A stretch of DNA of 64,000 nt. Origin: Clostridiales bacterium UBA6114 (GTDB lineage Bacteria > Bacillota > Clostridia > Oscillospirales > Butyricicoccaceae). Positions 1-7,798 of this stretch are shown here, one piece after another. The stretch covers positions 62,001 through 126,000 of the forward strand of contig DIWE01000028.1 of assembly GCA_002423435.1 (NCBI GenBank), given 5' to 3'. Positions within the stretch are counted from its first letter, which is position 1. Each line of letters opens with the position of its first letter. Below the pieces are notes generated by a model. It was given only the letters and a program-made list of their open reading frames with translations, was not told the DNA's origin and searched no databases. Made by a program: the position numbers and the translations under genes.

Positions 1-1035
1 AAGGATCCGTTGCAGATCGAAAAAAATTGGCATTCCCTGAGCGCCTTTGTGGGGGGCAAGAGCACCGGTTCGGAAAGCCGCGCCCGCTCCGCCATTGACG
101 TAGCGCTGTGGGATATCTTGGGAAAGGTCAGCGGCCAGCCCCTCTATCAATTGCTTGGCGGCAAAACGCGCGACTTTGTTCCCCTGTATAACACCTGCGC
201 CGGAAACGACTATACCAAAAAGATTTCCAAAACCGGCCATCCCTCCGATTATGTCGGGGCCGGCCGGGAAGGGCGCTACGAGGATTACGACGCATTTATG
301 AACCGGGCTGGCGAGCTGGCCCAGGACCTTTTGGAACAGGGATACCGGGGTATGAAAATCTGGCCCTTTGACGTATTTTGCAAGTCGGCGATGACCCATT
401 ACATATCCCCCGAAGATTTGAAAAAGGGTTGTGAGCCTTTTGAAAAAATTCGAAAAGCGGTGGGAGATAAAATAGAAATTATGGTGGAGATGCACTGCCG
501 TTGGGATGTGCGGACGGCAAAGCAGATCGCCAAGGCGCTGGAACCATACAACCCCTTTTGGTTTGAGGATCCGATCCCCGCTTTCAACATAGAGTCGCTG
601 CGTGAGTTCGCCGGTTCCACCCATGTGGCCACGGCAGCCAGCGAGACGGTGGGAAGCGTCTACTCCTATCGGGATATCTGCGCGGCAAAAGCTGCGGAAA
701 TCATCACCTTCGACCCGACCTGGACCGGCGGCATCACCGAAGCGAAAAAGATTATCGGACTGGCGGAGGCCCATGATGTCGCCGTTTCCACCCACGACTG
801 TGTCGGTCCTTTGTCCTTTGTGATCGACACGCATCTGTCCACCTATGCCCCCAACGCCTTTATCCAGGAAGCCACACGGGCGTTTTACCACGGTTGGTAC
901 GAAGATCTGTTGACGGAAGTGCCCGTCATTCGGGACGGACACGTGTACCCCCTGGAAAAGCCGGGACTGGGGACCGAGCTGCGGCCGGATGTGTTTAGGC
1001 GTGAGGATGCGATCCTTCGCTCCACAAAATTATAG
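1..1035 (+). CDS. Mandelate racemase/muconate lactonizing enzyme-family protein (acid-sugar dehydratase-like), 5' truncated by the window edge
   Basis: The frame is open through base 1 and the protein begins inside the N-terminal capping domain, so roughly 50 residues lie outside the window. Features of the mandelate racemase branch of the enolase superfamily are visible: candidate metal-ligand acids in VEMHCRW, WFEDP and AASETVG, an Asp in ITFDPTW that could pair with the catalytic His in VSTHDC, and a late Glu in FIQEATR. This branch abstracts the alpha-proton of an acid sugar carboxylate and usually dehydrates it. The gene is followed 42 bp later by a complete DctPQM TRAP transporter, which fits uptake and first-step breakdown of a sugar acid such as an aldonate or aldarate. 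The substrate cannot be read from the sequence. Confidence 0.85.
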   Translation, partial: KDPLQIEKNWHSLSAFVGGKSTGSESRARSAIDVALWDILGKVSGQPLYQLLGGKTRDFVPLYNTCAGNDYTKKISKTGHPSDYVGAGREGRYEDYDAFMNRAGELAQDLLEQGYRGMKIWPFDVFCKSAMTHYISPEDLKKGCEPFEKIRKAVGDKIEIMVEMHCRWDVRTAKQIAKALEPYNPFWFEDPIPAFNIESLREFAGSTHVATAASETVGSVYSYRDICAAKAAEIITFDPTWTGGITEAKKIIGLAEAHDVAVSTHDCVGPLSFVIDTHLSTYAPNAFIQEATRAFYHGWYEDLLTEVPVIRDGHVYPLEKPGLGTELRPDVFRREDAILRSTKL

Positions 1036-1077
1036 CAGCAAAAATAGTGATAATACCAGAAAAGGAAGGAAAGAACG

Positions 1078-2103
1078 ATGAAGAAAAACTGGATGAAACG
1101 GCTTTTTGGGGCAGCGCTGACCCTTGCGCTGTTGACCTCGGCCCTTACCGGATGCAATTCCTCCCAACCTGCCGGAAGCAGTGAAGCGGGAACCAAGCAG
1201 TTGCGCATGACCCAGACAAACCCCGCCGCCAGCTCCTTCGGCATTGCCTGCGAGGAGTTTGCCGATCTTATTTCGGAGCGGACGGACGGGCGCTACCAGG
1301 TGACGGTATACCATGACGGCCAGCTGGGAGATGAGCGCGACTCCATCGAAGCGATCCAATTGGGCAACATTGACTTTGCCGTTGTCAACGTCAGTGTGCT
1401 GGCAAATTTCGTGCCTGAACTGAGCGTGTTCGATCTGCCCTATATGATTCAGGGAACAGAGCATGCCGATGCGGTATTTCTGGGAGAGATCGGCGATCAA
1501 ATGATGGAATGGATCGACGGCATCGGCATCAAAGGCCTTGGGGTGTGGGAGTCGGGGTTCCGCAACCTGACCAACAACACAAGGGAGGTTCACTCCATTG
1601 ACGATGTGGCCGGTTTGCGCATCCGCGTCATGGAAAATGAAATTCATCAGAAGCTTTGGATCGCATTGGGCGCGGACGCGGTTCCCATGGCCTGGGGCGA
1701 AGCCTACACCGCCTTGCAGCAAGGGGCGCTGGACGGCCAGGAAAACCCCCTGACCGTCATTCTCTCCAACAATGTTCAGGAGGTCAATAAAAATCTGGCG
1801 ATGACGGAGCACATCTATTCCATGGTGGTGCCTATCATGAGCCAAAGCCTGTGGGATTCCCTGAGCGGGGAGGACCGCGCTATCTTTAAAAAGGTAGCGG
1901 ACGATATGCTGGTTAGGGAGAGGGAGATATCGAGGGAACAGAACACCCAGGCGCTGAAAACATTGGAGGACAGCGGCATGGCCGTCACCTATCCGGACAA
2001 AACAGGGTTTATCGAGGCAACCAGGGAGATCCGGGAGAGCTATGGGGAGAAGTATCTCGACATCATCCAGCAGATTGAAACATTGGCGAAGGGATCCCGG
2101 TAA
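1078..2103 (+). CDS. TRAP transporter substrate-binding lipoprotein, DctP family
   Basis: A 341-residue extracytoplasmic solute-binding protein. The N-terminus has a basic, hydrophobic signal peptide ending in a lipobox (ALTGC, Cys26), so the mature protein should be lipid-anchored outside the membrane. The body follows the DctP fold: an early segment in which substrate-gathering residues follow the tag, the GLRIRVMENE motif with the carboxylate-binding Arg of the family, and the GALDGQENP motif. An AAAGGAAGG-like Shine-Dalgarno site precedes the ATG. It is the first of three consecutive dctP-dctQ-dctM genes and lies just behind an enolase-superfamily enzyme, so the ligand is probably a sugar acid or related carboxylate. 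Confidence 0.93.
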   Translation: MKKNWMKRLFGAALTLALLTSALTGCNSSQPAGSSEAGTKQLRMTQTNPAASSFGIACEEFADLISERTDGRYQVTVYHDGQLGDERDSIEAIQLGNIDFAVVNVSVLANFVPELSVFDLPYMIQGTEHADAVFLGEIGDQMMEWIDGIGIKGLGVWESGFRNLTNNTREVHSIDDVAGLRIRVMENEIHQKLWIALGADAVPMAWGEAYTALQQGALDGQENPLTVILSNNVQEVNKNLAMTEHIYSMVVPIMSQSLWDSLSGEDRAIFKKVADDMLVREREISREQNTQALKTLEDSGMAVTYPDKTGFIEATREIRESYGEKYLDIIQQIETLAKGSR

Positions 2104-2127
2104 AGGGAGCCAAGAGGTGAATAGCGC

Positions 2128-2619
2128 ATGTTAAATAAGGCGGAAAAAGCGTTCCAGCTTCTGCAGAGAGGCATTCGGGCCATTCTAGGGATCGCATTGG
2201 CTGTCATCATGTGTGTTGTTTTTGCGCAGACCTTTACAAGGTACGTGGTGTTTCACAGCATACCGTGGTCGGAGGAGCTGTCCCGTTTCCTCTTCGTGGC
2301 GCTGATCGCCCTGGGCGTCAATGTGGGGATCAGCGACAACATGCTGGTGCGTATCGACATACTGGACGGCTATCTGCGCGGCGCCGCCGCTGCGGTGGTC
2401 GGCGTGCTGCGGCAGCTGGTCGGCCTGCTGACCAATGCGGCTTTTGCGTACAGTACCCTGGAATTGATTCACATCGGGCGGATTCAGAAGAGCCCGGCCA
2501 TGCAAATCCCCATGAGCTTCATGTATGTCGTGCTGCTGGCGGGATTTGTATTTGCCAGTATCGCGGTGTTGCTAAGCATAGTCAAAATAATTAGGACTGC
2601 AAAAGGGGGGAACGGATAA
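2128..2619 (+). CDS. TRAP transporter small permease subunit, DctQ family
   Basis: A 163-residue protein with four hydrophobic segments and the DctQ signature WSEELSRFLF after the first one. DctQ forms the small membrane subunit that works with the large DctM subunit in Na+-driven TRAP uptake. It sits 24 bp after dctP, and its stop codon shares one base with the dctM start (TAATG), which indicates translational coupling. Length and topology are normal for the family. Confidence 0.92.
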   Translation: MLNKAEKAFQLLQRGIRAILGIALAVIMCVVFAQTFTRYVVFHSIPWSEELSRFLFVALIALGVNVGISDNMLVRIDILDGYLRGAAAAVVGVLRQLVGLLTNAAFAYSTLELIHIGRIQKSPAMQIPMSFMYVVLLAGFVFASIAVLLSIVKIIRTAKGGNG

Positions 2620-3902
2620 TGGAGATGCCGGCGATTGTCATGCTGTTGTTTGTAGTCGGGTCCATGGTGATTGGGGTCCCCATCACCTGGTCTATTGGCG
2701 GCGGGTGCGTGCTGGCCTGCGTTCTGGACCCCTCCCTGTCCTTTTCCGTTCTGTCTCAAAAGGTATTTGCGCACAGCAACAGCTTTTCCATGCTGGCGGT
2801 CCCGGCGTTTTACCTAGCGGGAGACATTATGTGCAAGGGCGGATTGTCCAAGCGGCTGGTCGCTTTTGCGGACTCACTTGTCGGCTGGATTTCAGGCGGG
2901 ATCTCGCTGGTTTCCATTGTGGCCTGTATGTTTTTCGCAGCCATTTCTGGCTCGTCTGTGGCCACTACCGCAGCCATCGGCGGACTGATGATCCCCGAAA
3001 TGGAGAAGCGGGGCTACCCGAAGGATTATTCCGCCGCTGTACAGGCGGTGGGAGGCACCCTGGGTATCGTCATACCGCCCAGCATCGTCTTCGTCATTTA
3101 CGGCAACATCACGGGTGTGTCGGTGTCAAAGTTGCTGGCATCGGGTATCCTGCCGGGTATTATCGTGGGGGTCTCGCTCTGCCTGTATGCCTTTGTCAAG
3201 GCGAAGAAGAACAATTACCCCAGGCAAGACCACTTTTCCATGAAGGCCTTTCTCTTTTCCTTTAGAAATGCCGTATGGGCTTTAATTATGCCTGTTATCA
3301 TCCTGGGCGGCATTTACGCCGGCATATTTACCCCCACCGAATCCGCGGCGGTAGCCGTGTTCTACGGTGTGGCCGTCTGCATGGTGCTCTACCGGGAAGT
3401 GAGCGGCAGGGAGATTTACCGAATTCTGAAAGCTACGGCGGTCAGCGTATCCAATCTGATGATTCTGGTTGTTACCGCGCAGCTGTTCGGCTATATCCTG
3501 ACCTACTACCGCATACCGGTATATGTAACGAATATGTTTATGGCCATCGCCTCGAACCGCTACACATTCCTGCTGCTCATCAATGTTCTGCTTCTGATCG
3601 TGGGGATGTTTATGGAAGTGGGAGCGACAAATCTGATCCTCGGACCCATTTTGGCACCCATCGCACTGGGGTTCGGCATCGACCCCGTCCACTTTGGAAT
3701 GGTGTTCGTTTTCCTGCTGGCCCTCGGTCAGGCGACGCCTCCCTTTGGGACAACCATGTTTGTGGCATGTGGAATCAGCGGTGTTTCGATGGCCAAAATA
3801 GCAAAGCAGCTGATCCCCTTTATTCTTGTAGAGGTGGCTTGCGGCCTGCTCTTTTCCTTTGTTCCCATTCTCTCCACCTGGATCCCCTCCCTGCTTTCCT
3901 GA
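2619..3902 (+). CDS. TRAP transporter large permease subunit, DctM family
   Basis: A 427-residue polytopic membrane protein with about 12 hydrophobic segments, the normal size for DctM. Recognisable family features are the early GVPITWSIGGG segment, AISGSSVATTAAIG, and GILPGIIVGVSL. It is the ion-coupled channel subunit of the TRAP importer encoded with the two preceding genes. Its ATG overlaps the dctQ stop by one base. A strong hairpin at 3924-3949 lies just downstream and probably ends the transcript. Confidence 0.93.
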   Translation: MEMPAIVMLLFVVGSMVIGVPITWSIGGGCVLACVLDPSLSFSVLSQKVFAHSNSFSMLAVPAFYLAGDIMCKGGLSKRLVAFADSLVGWISGGISLVSIVACMFFAAISGSSVATTAAIGGLMIPEMEKRGYPKDYSAAVQAVGGTLGIVIPPSIVFVIYGNITGVSVSKLLASGILPGIIVGVSLCLYAFVKAKKNNYPRQDHFSMKAFLFSFRNAVWALIMPVIILGGIYAGIFTPTESAAVAVFYGVAVCMVLYREVSGREIYRILKATAVSVSNLMILVVTAQLFGYILTYYRIPVYVTNMFMAIASNRYTFLLLINVLLLIVGMFMEVGATNLILGPILAPIALGFGIDPVHFGMVFVFLLALGQATPPFGTTMFVACGISGVSMAKIAKQLIPFILVEVACGLLFSFVPILSTWIPSLLS

Positions 3903-3923
3903 TTGAAAACATATAGTTAGAAA

Positions 3924-3949
3924 CCTCGCGCCCGCAACCGGGCGCGAGG
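3924..3949. terminator. Rho-independent terminator between convergent dctM and hcp
   Basis: A perfect 11-bp GC-rich stem (CCTCGCGCCCG with its complement) closes a 4-base CAAC loop and is followed by a weak T-rich tail. It lies between the convergent dctM and hcp genes. The T-tail favours rightward termination; use in both directions is possible. Confidence 0.75.
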
Positions 3950-4015
3950 TCTTTCATTAGGGGTATTTTGCTGGTATAAAAGGTCCTGCGGCATTCGCCA
4001 AACGGCGTGTCTTTC

Positions 4016-5569
4016 TCATCCGAGGATTTTTTTCAGGTCTTCGTCCGGGGTTGAGATCGGCGTCAGATTGAATTTCTCCCGCAGTATGGAAAGCACACCC
4101 GGCGACACGAACGCGGGCAGCGTCGGCCCGAGATAAATGTTTTTGATGCCGAGGGAGAGGAGGGTGAGCAGGATGCAGACCGCCTTCTGCTCATACCACG
4201 AAAGGACAAGCGACAGAGGAAGCTCGTTTACGGGGAGACTGAAGGCCTCGCTCAGCGCGAGCGCCACCTTGATCGCCCCGTATGCGTCGTTGCACTGGCC
4301 CATGTCCATGATTCTCGGGAAAGGCCCGATGCTGCCGAGGTCGAGGTCGTTAAAGCGGTACTTGCCGCAGGCGAGCGTTAAAATAATGGTGTCCTTCGGC
4401 GTCTTTTTCACAAACTCCGTGTAGTAGTTTCTGCCCGGCTTCGCGCCGTCACAGCCGCCGACTAAGAAGAAGTGGCGGACGGCGCCTTTCTTTACGGCGT
4501 CGATCACCTGGTCCGCAACCGACAGCACGGTGCCCCAGGAGAAGCCGGTGGTCAGCGTGTCGCCGCCGTTGATTCCCGTCATCCGGTGTTCCTCCGGATA
4601 TCCGCCGAGCGCAAGCGCCTTCTCGATGACTGGCGTAAAGTCCTTGTCGTCCCCGATATGTGTCATGCCGGGGAAGGACACGACCTCCGTCGTAAACACG
4701 CGGTCTTTATAGCTGTCCTTGACGGGCATCAGACAGTTTGTCGTAAAGAGGATCGCGCCCGGGACGGCGTCGAATTCCTTCTGCTGGTTTTGCCACGCGG
4801 TGCCGAAATTGCCCTTTAAATGAGGGTATGCCTTCAGCTTGGGGTAGGCATGGGCGGGCAGCATTTCGCCGTGGGTGTAGACGTTGATCCCTTTCCCCTC
4901 CGTCTGCTTTAACAAAAGCTCAAGATCCTTCAAATCGTGGCCGGTGATGATGATAAACGGCCCTTTCTCGATGTTGGTCGTGACCTTTATGGGAACGGGG
5001 ATGCCGTAACTTTCGGTGTTCGCCCGATCCAGAAGCGCCATGCACGATAAATTGACCCCACCGAATTCCATCAGGAGAGAGAGAAGCTCGTCGGCGCTTA
5101 AATCCTCTTTAAGTGCCGCAAGTCCTTTCAGAAAGAACCCGTCGACCGCGTCGTCGGAATAGCCGAGCACGGATGCGTGGTAGGCGTAGGCCGCCATACC
5201 CCTTAAGCCGAAAAGAAGAAGCGATTTGAGCGAGCGGATATCCTCGTCGGCGCTCCAGAGGGTATCCATATCAAGGGGCTCATACGAAAAGCCGGATGCG
5301 CCAGCCTCTTTTTCGGTTTTTTCAATCTGCGCCTCGATTGCCTCGTCGTCGAAATTGACATTCGTGATCGTAATAAACAGCCCTTCGAGAATGATTTCAT
5401 AGGTTTTTTTGGTTGCGTTTTCTTTTCTGGCTTCGGAAAGCCCGACCAGGGCGCCGGTCAGCTTATCCTGCAAAAGGGCGGTGGGCACGCGTTTTCCGCA
5501 GACCCCTCCCATTGTGCAGCCGGTTCCTTTTGCCGTTTGCTCGCATTGAAAGCAGAACATGTTTGACAT
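4016..5569 (-). CDS. hcp: Hydroxylamine reductase / hybrid cluster protein
   Basis: A 517-residue cytoplasmic iron-sulfur protein. The N-terminus begins MFCFQCEQTA and has the four-Cys cluster pattern C-x2-C-x8-C-x5-C, the arrangement seen in anaerobe-type enzymes with a [4Fe-4S] cluster. Hybrid-cluster ligand regions are present: HGEMLPAHAYP, TNCLMP, GGCDGAKPGR, LACGKYRF and MGQCNDAY. The family reduces hydroxylamine to ammonia in vitro and acts in defence against nitric oxide. It is the second gene of a leftward operon, 20 bp after a ferredoxin-like gene. A divergent Crp/Fnr regulator sits upstream with an operator, as expected for nitrosative-stress control. Confidence 0.95.
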   Translation of the reverse strand: MSNMFCFQCEQTAKGTGCTMGGVCGKRVPTALLQDKLTGALVGLSEARKENATKKTYEIILEGLFITITNVNFDDEAIEAQIEKTEKEAGASGFSYEPLDMDTLWSADEDIRSLKSLLLFGLRGMAAYAYHASVLGYSDDAVDGFFLKGLAALKEDLSADELLSLLMEFGGVNLSCMALLDRANTESYGIPVPIKVTTNIEKGPFIIITGHDLKDLELLLKQTEGKGINVYTHGEMLPAHAYPKLKAYPHLKGNFGTAWQNQQKEFDAVPGAILFTTNCLMPVKDSYKDRVFTTEVVSFPGMTHIGDDKDFTPVIEKALALGGYPEEHRMTGINGGDTLTTGFSWGTVLSVADQVIDAVKKGAVRHFFLVGGCDGAKPGRNYYTEFVKKTPKDTIILTLACGKYRFNDLDLGSIGPFPRIMDMGQCNDAYGAIKVALALSEAFSLPVNELPLSLVLSWYEQKAVCILLTLLSLGIKNIYLGPTLPAFVSPGVLSILREKFNLTPISTPDEDLKKILG

Positions 5570-5589
5570 TTTTGTTTTCTCCTTTAATG

Positions 5590-6306
5590 TTATTCATCAA
5601 TGATCCGGCCGTCGGTCGACAATGTGACGACCTGCCACGGAATCATTTTTCCGCTGTTTTTCAGCGCGTTTATCGCCGCGTTTGCGATCCCGGCGCAGCA
5701 GGGCACTTCCATGCGAACGACGGTGACGCTTTTTAAGTTGTTCTCCCGGATAATCGCGGTCAGCTTCTCCGTATAATCCCCCTCGTCGAGCTTCGGACAG
5801 CCGATCAGGGTGATTCTGTCCTTCACGAACCGGTCGTGGAAATTCCCATAGGCGTACGCGGTGCAGTCGGCGGCGATCAGCAGCCTCGCGTTTTCGAAAT
5901 AGGGGGCGTTTACCGGGACAAGCTTTATCTGGACGGGCCATTGCGAAAGTCGCGACGGGCAGTCCGACGCAGGCTCCTTTGCGCCGGGTCCGGCGTCGTC
6001 CGGTTCTCTTGAAATTGCTTTCGCATGGGTTCCGGGGCAGCCGCAGGCGAGCCTGTCTTCCGATTTTTTTTGCTCCATACGCGCTTTCACCGCCTGTTCG
6101 TCGTATTCCTTCGCCTCTCTCTCCTCAAAGGAGATCGCGCCCGTCGGACAGGCGGGCAGACAATTGCCGAGACCGTCGCAGTAATCGTCCCGCAGGAGCT
6201 TTGCCTTTCCGTTTACGATCCCGATCGCGCCCTCGTGGCACGCTTCGGCGCAAAGGCCGCATCCGTTGCATTTTTCTTCGTCTATTTTAATGATTTTTCG
6301 GATCAT
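5590..6306 (-). CDS. Two-cluster 4Fe-4S ferredoxin-domain protein, partner of Hcp
   Basis: About 238 residues. The start chosen is the ATG at 6306, preceded by GAGAGGTG at correct spacing; an upstream in-frame ATG at 6357 would place the start beyond the promoter. The N-terminal third carries two 4Fe-4S motifs (CNGCGLCAEAC and CDGLGNCLPACP). A central linker holds further Cys residues, and the rest resembles a small oxidoreductase domain with GCPKLDEGDY and PCCAGIAN. Many clostridial hcp genes have such a ferredoxin partner, so it probably delivers electrons to Hcp. The residues from about 90 to 120 are Pro/Ser/Glu-rich and look like a linker. Confidence 0.88.
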   Translation of the reverse strand: MIRKIIKIDEEKCNGCGLCAEACHEGAIGIVNGKAKLLRDDYCDGLGNCLPACPTGAISFEEREAKEYDEQAVKARMEQKKSEDRLACGCPGTHAKAISREPDDAGPGAKEPASDCPSRLSQWPVQIKLVPVNAPYFENARLLIAADCTAYAYGNFHDRFVKDRITLIGCPKLDEGDYTEKLTAIIRENNLKSVTVVRMEVPCCAGIANAAINALKNSGKMIPWQVVTLSTDGRIIDE

Positions 6307-6336
6307 TTTTTTCACCTCTCTTGTTTTTCTGGTTTC

Positions 6337-6378
6337 AGTATAGTAGAATAAATCCATTCAGTCGGTTGTATTTACAAC
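6337..6378 (-). promoter_or_regulatory. ferredoxin-hcp promoter with a Crp/Fnr-type dyad centred at -41.5
   Basis: On the minus strand a TATACT -10 box occupies 6342-6337, giving a predicted start near 6330. A perfect inverted repeat GTTGTA-TT-TACAAC lies at 6365-6378. Its centre (6371.5) falls exactly 41.5 bp upstream of that start, the class II activator position of Crp/Fnr proteins. No good -35 box is visible, as expected for an activator-dependent promoter. The dyad also lies 5 bp upstream of the divergent regulator's ATG, so it could serve autoregulation. Confidence 0.65.
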
Positions 6379-6382
6379 GGAG

Positions 6383-7051
6383 ATGAAGGTTTTGGAAAAT
6401 ATTATTAAAAAACTTGAAGGCATTTCGCTGTTTGACAAGATCCGCCCGGAGGAGCTCTCGCAGCTGATGCCCTGCGTAAAAGCGAGGGTCGGACACTTTG
6501 AGAAAGGTGAGATCATCCTCCTCGCGGGGGAAAAGATCCGCGAGGTCGGCATCGTGCTCTCAGGCTCGGTCCAGGTGATGAAGGAAGACGCCGCGGGAAA
6601 CCGGAACATTTTCGCGCGGCTTTCTGAAAAAGAGATTTTCGCCGAGGTATTAAATTGCGCCGGAATCGAAAAAAGCCCTGTGACCGTTTTGACGGACACA
6701 GGGGCGGGGGTGCTGTTTCTCGACTTTCGCCGGGTGATTGTAAGCTGCGGCAACGCCTGCGCGTTTCATTCGAGGCTGATCCAAAACATGCTCCGGCTGG
6801 TGGCGCTGAAGAACCTTTCGATGAACGACAAGATAACCTGCCTGGGACACAGGACGACGAGGGAGAAGGTCGAGGCGTTTTTAGAGCTCCAGTTGGAGCG
6901 GGCAGGAAAAAACCCGTTTTACATCCCTTTTTCGCGCGCCCAGATGGCGGATTACCTCTGCGTCGACCGAAGCGCCCTGTCGGCGGTGCTGTGCAAAATG
7001 CGCGACGAGGGGCAGATCCGGTTCGAGAAAAACCGGTTTGAAATTCTGTGA
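6383..7051 (+). CDS. Crp/Fnr-family transcriptional regulator, likely controller of the hcp operon
   Basis: A 222-residue protein with an N-terminal cyclic-nucleotide-binding-like beta-barrel (VGHFEKGEIILLAGEK), a dimerisation helix (about residues 120-140) and a C-terminal winged helix-turn-helix (SRAQMADYLCVDRSALSAVL). A Cys-containing segment (VSCGNACAFH) lies near the dimer helix. The family includes HcpR-like sensors of nitrosative stress in anaerobes. Divergent placement and the operator between the genes support control of ferredoxin-hcp. The ribosome site is a GGAG run very close to the ATG, so translation may be weak. Confidence 0.88.
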   Translation: MKVLENIIKKLEGISLFDKIRPEELSQLMPCVKARVGHFEKGEIILLAGEKIREVGIVLSGSVQVMKEDAAGNRNIFARLSEKEIFAEVLNCAGIEKSPVTVLTDTGAGVLFLDFRRVIVSCGNACAFHSRLIQNMLRLVALKNLSMNDKITCLGHRTTREKVEAFLELQLERAGKNPFYIPFSRAQMADYLCVDRSALSAVLCKMRDEGQIRFEKNRFEIL

Positions 7052-7261
7052 CGGAAAAACCGCACCGTTATCGTGCGGAAAAAGTGGGGAAATGGCTTAA
7101 AAATCAGAAACAGAGCTTGAATTTGCAATTTGTTCATAATATATTAACAATAGCTTGATATATTGAAATTTAAGATATCGTACAATAATAACCGGAGATC
7201 CTGTTTGCATACGTTGCCGGAAGCTTGTCAGTGTTTTGCTGATTATAGGAGTGAATAGAGA

Positions 7262-7675
7262 ATGCGTGTGCTGATTGTTTACTACTCGCGCAGCGGAAAA
7301 GTGAAGGAAATGGCGGAAAAAGCGGCCGTTTCCAGAGGCGCGGACATTGTTGAAATCAAGGATACGGTCAAACGCGGCGGGCCGGTCGGCTTTATAAAAT
7401 CCGGCTATCAGGCGGCAAGGAAAAAAAGTATTCCCATTGCGAGGATTGATACCGATATCGCCGCTTACGAAAGGGTGGTGGTTTGTTCTCCTGTGTGGGC
7501 CGGCACAATGGCCAGCCCCATAAGGGCCTTCCTCGAGAAATTTAAATACCAGATCAATGAAGCGGAATATATGTTGATGCATGCAAGCCGAAAAAATAAC
7601 TACGACGAGGTTTTTGACGAGATGGACCGGATTCTTGGCAAAACCGCCGTCAGGCGCACTTCATTGTACCGCTGA
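7262..7675 (+). CDS. Flavodoxin-like protein
   Basis: A 137-residue protein starting MRVLIVYYSRSGKV, the flavodoxin fold with an FMN phosphate loop (SRSGKVKEMA) after the first strand. The later CSPVWAGTMASPIRAF segment matches the W/P-rich region that stacks on the flavin ring in this family. The sequence ends with a basic tail and is a little short, so it is a single flavodoxin domain. It probably carries electrons or reduces quinone-like compounds. An AGGAGTGA ribosome site precedes the ATG. A terminator at 7695-7719 follows. Confidence 0.82.
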   Translation: MRVLIVYYSRSGKVKEMAEKAAVSRGADIVEIKDTVKRGGPVGFIKSGYQAARKKSIPIARIDTDIAAYERVVVCSPVWAGTMASPIRAFLEKFKYQINEAEYMLMHASRKNNYDEVFDEMDRILGKTAVRRTSLYR

Positions 7676-7694
7676 GCGGAAATAAAAATCACGG

Positions 7695-7719
7695 CAGACC
7701 CTGATTGGGTCTGTTTTTT
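7695..7719 (+). terminator. Rho-independent terminator after the flavodoxin-like gene
   Basis: A 7-bp stem (CAGACCC/GGGTCTG) with a 5-base loop is followed directly by six T residues, 20 bp beyond the stop codon. Confidence 0.8.
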
Positions 7720-7798
7720 GTTATGCAAAAGGAACCTTTCGGCATGCCGCCCGTCTGATAGGACACAGAACGGATAAAATCCTTTTGAGAGGTGCGTC

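Noticed and set aside
1030..1845. A 271-codon reading frame on the minus strand
   Set aside because: It is antisense to the dctP gene and reflects codon bias of that gene.
7060..7078. Hairpin after the Crp/Fnr gene as a terminator
   Set aside because: Only six base pairs and no T-run; too weak to support.
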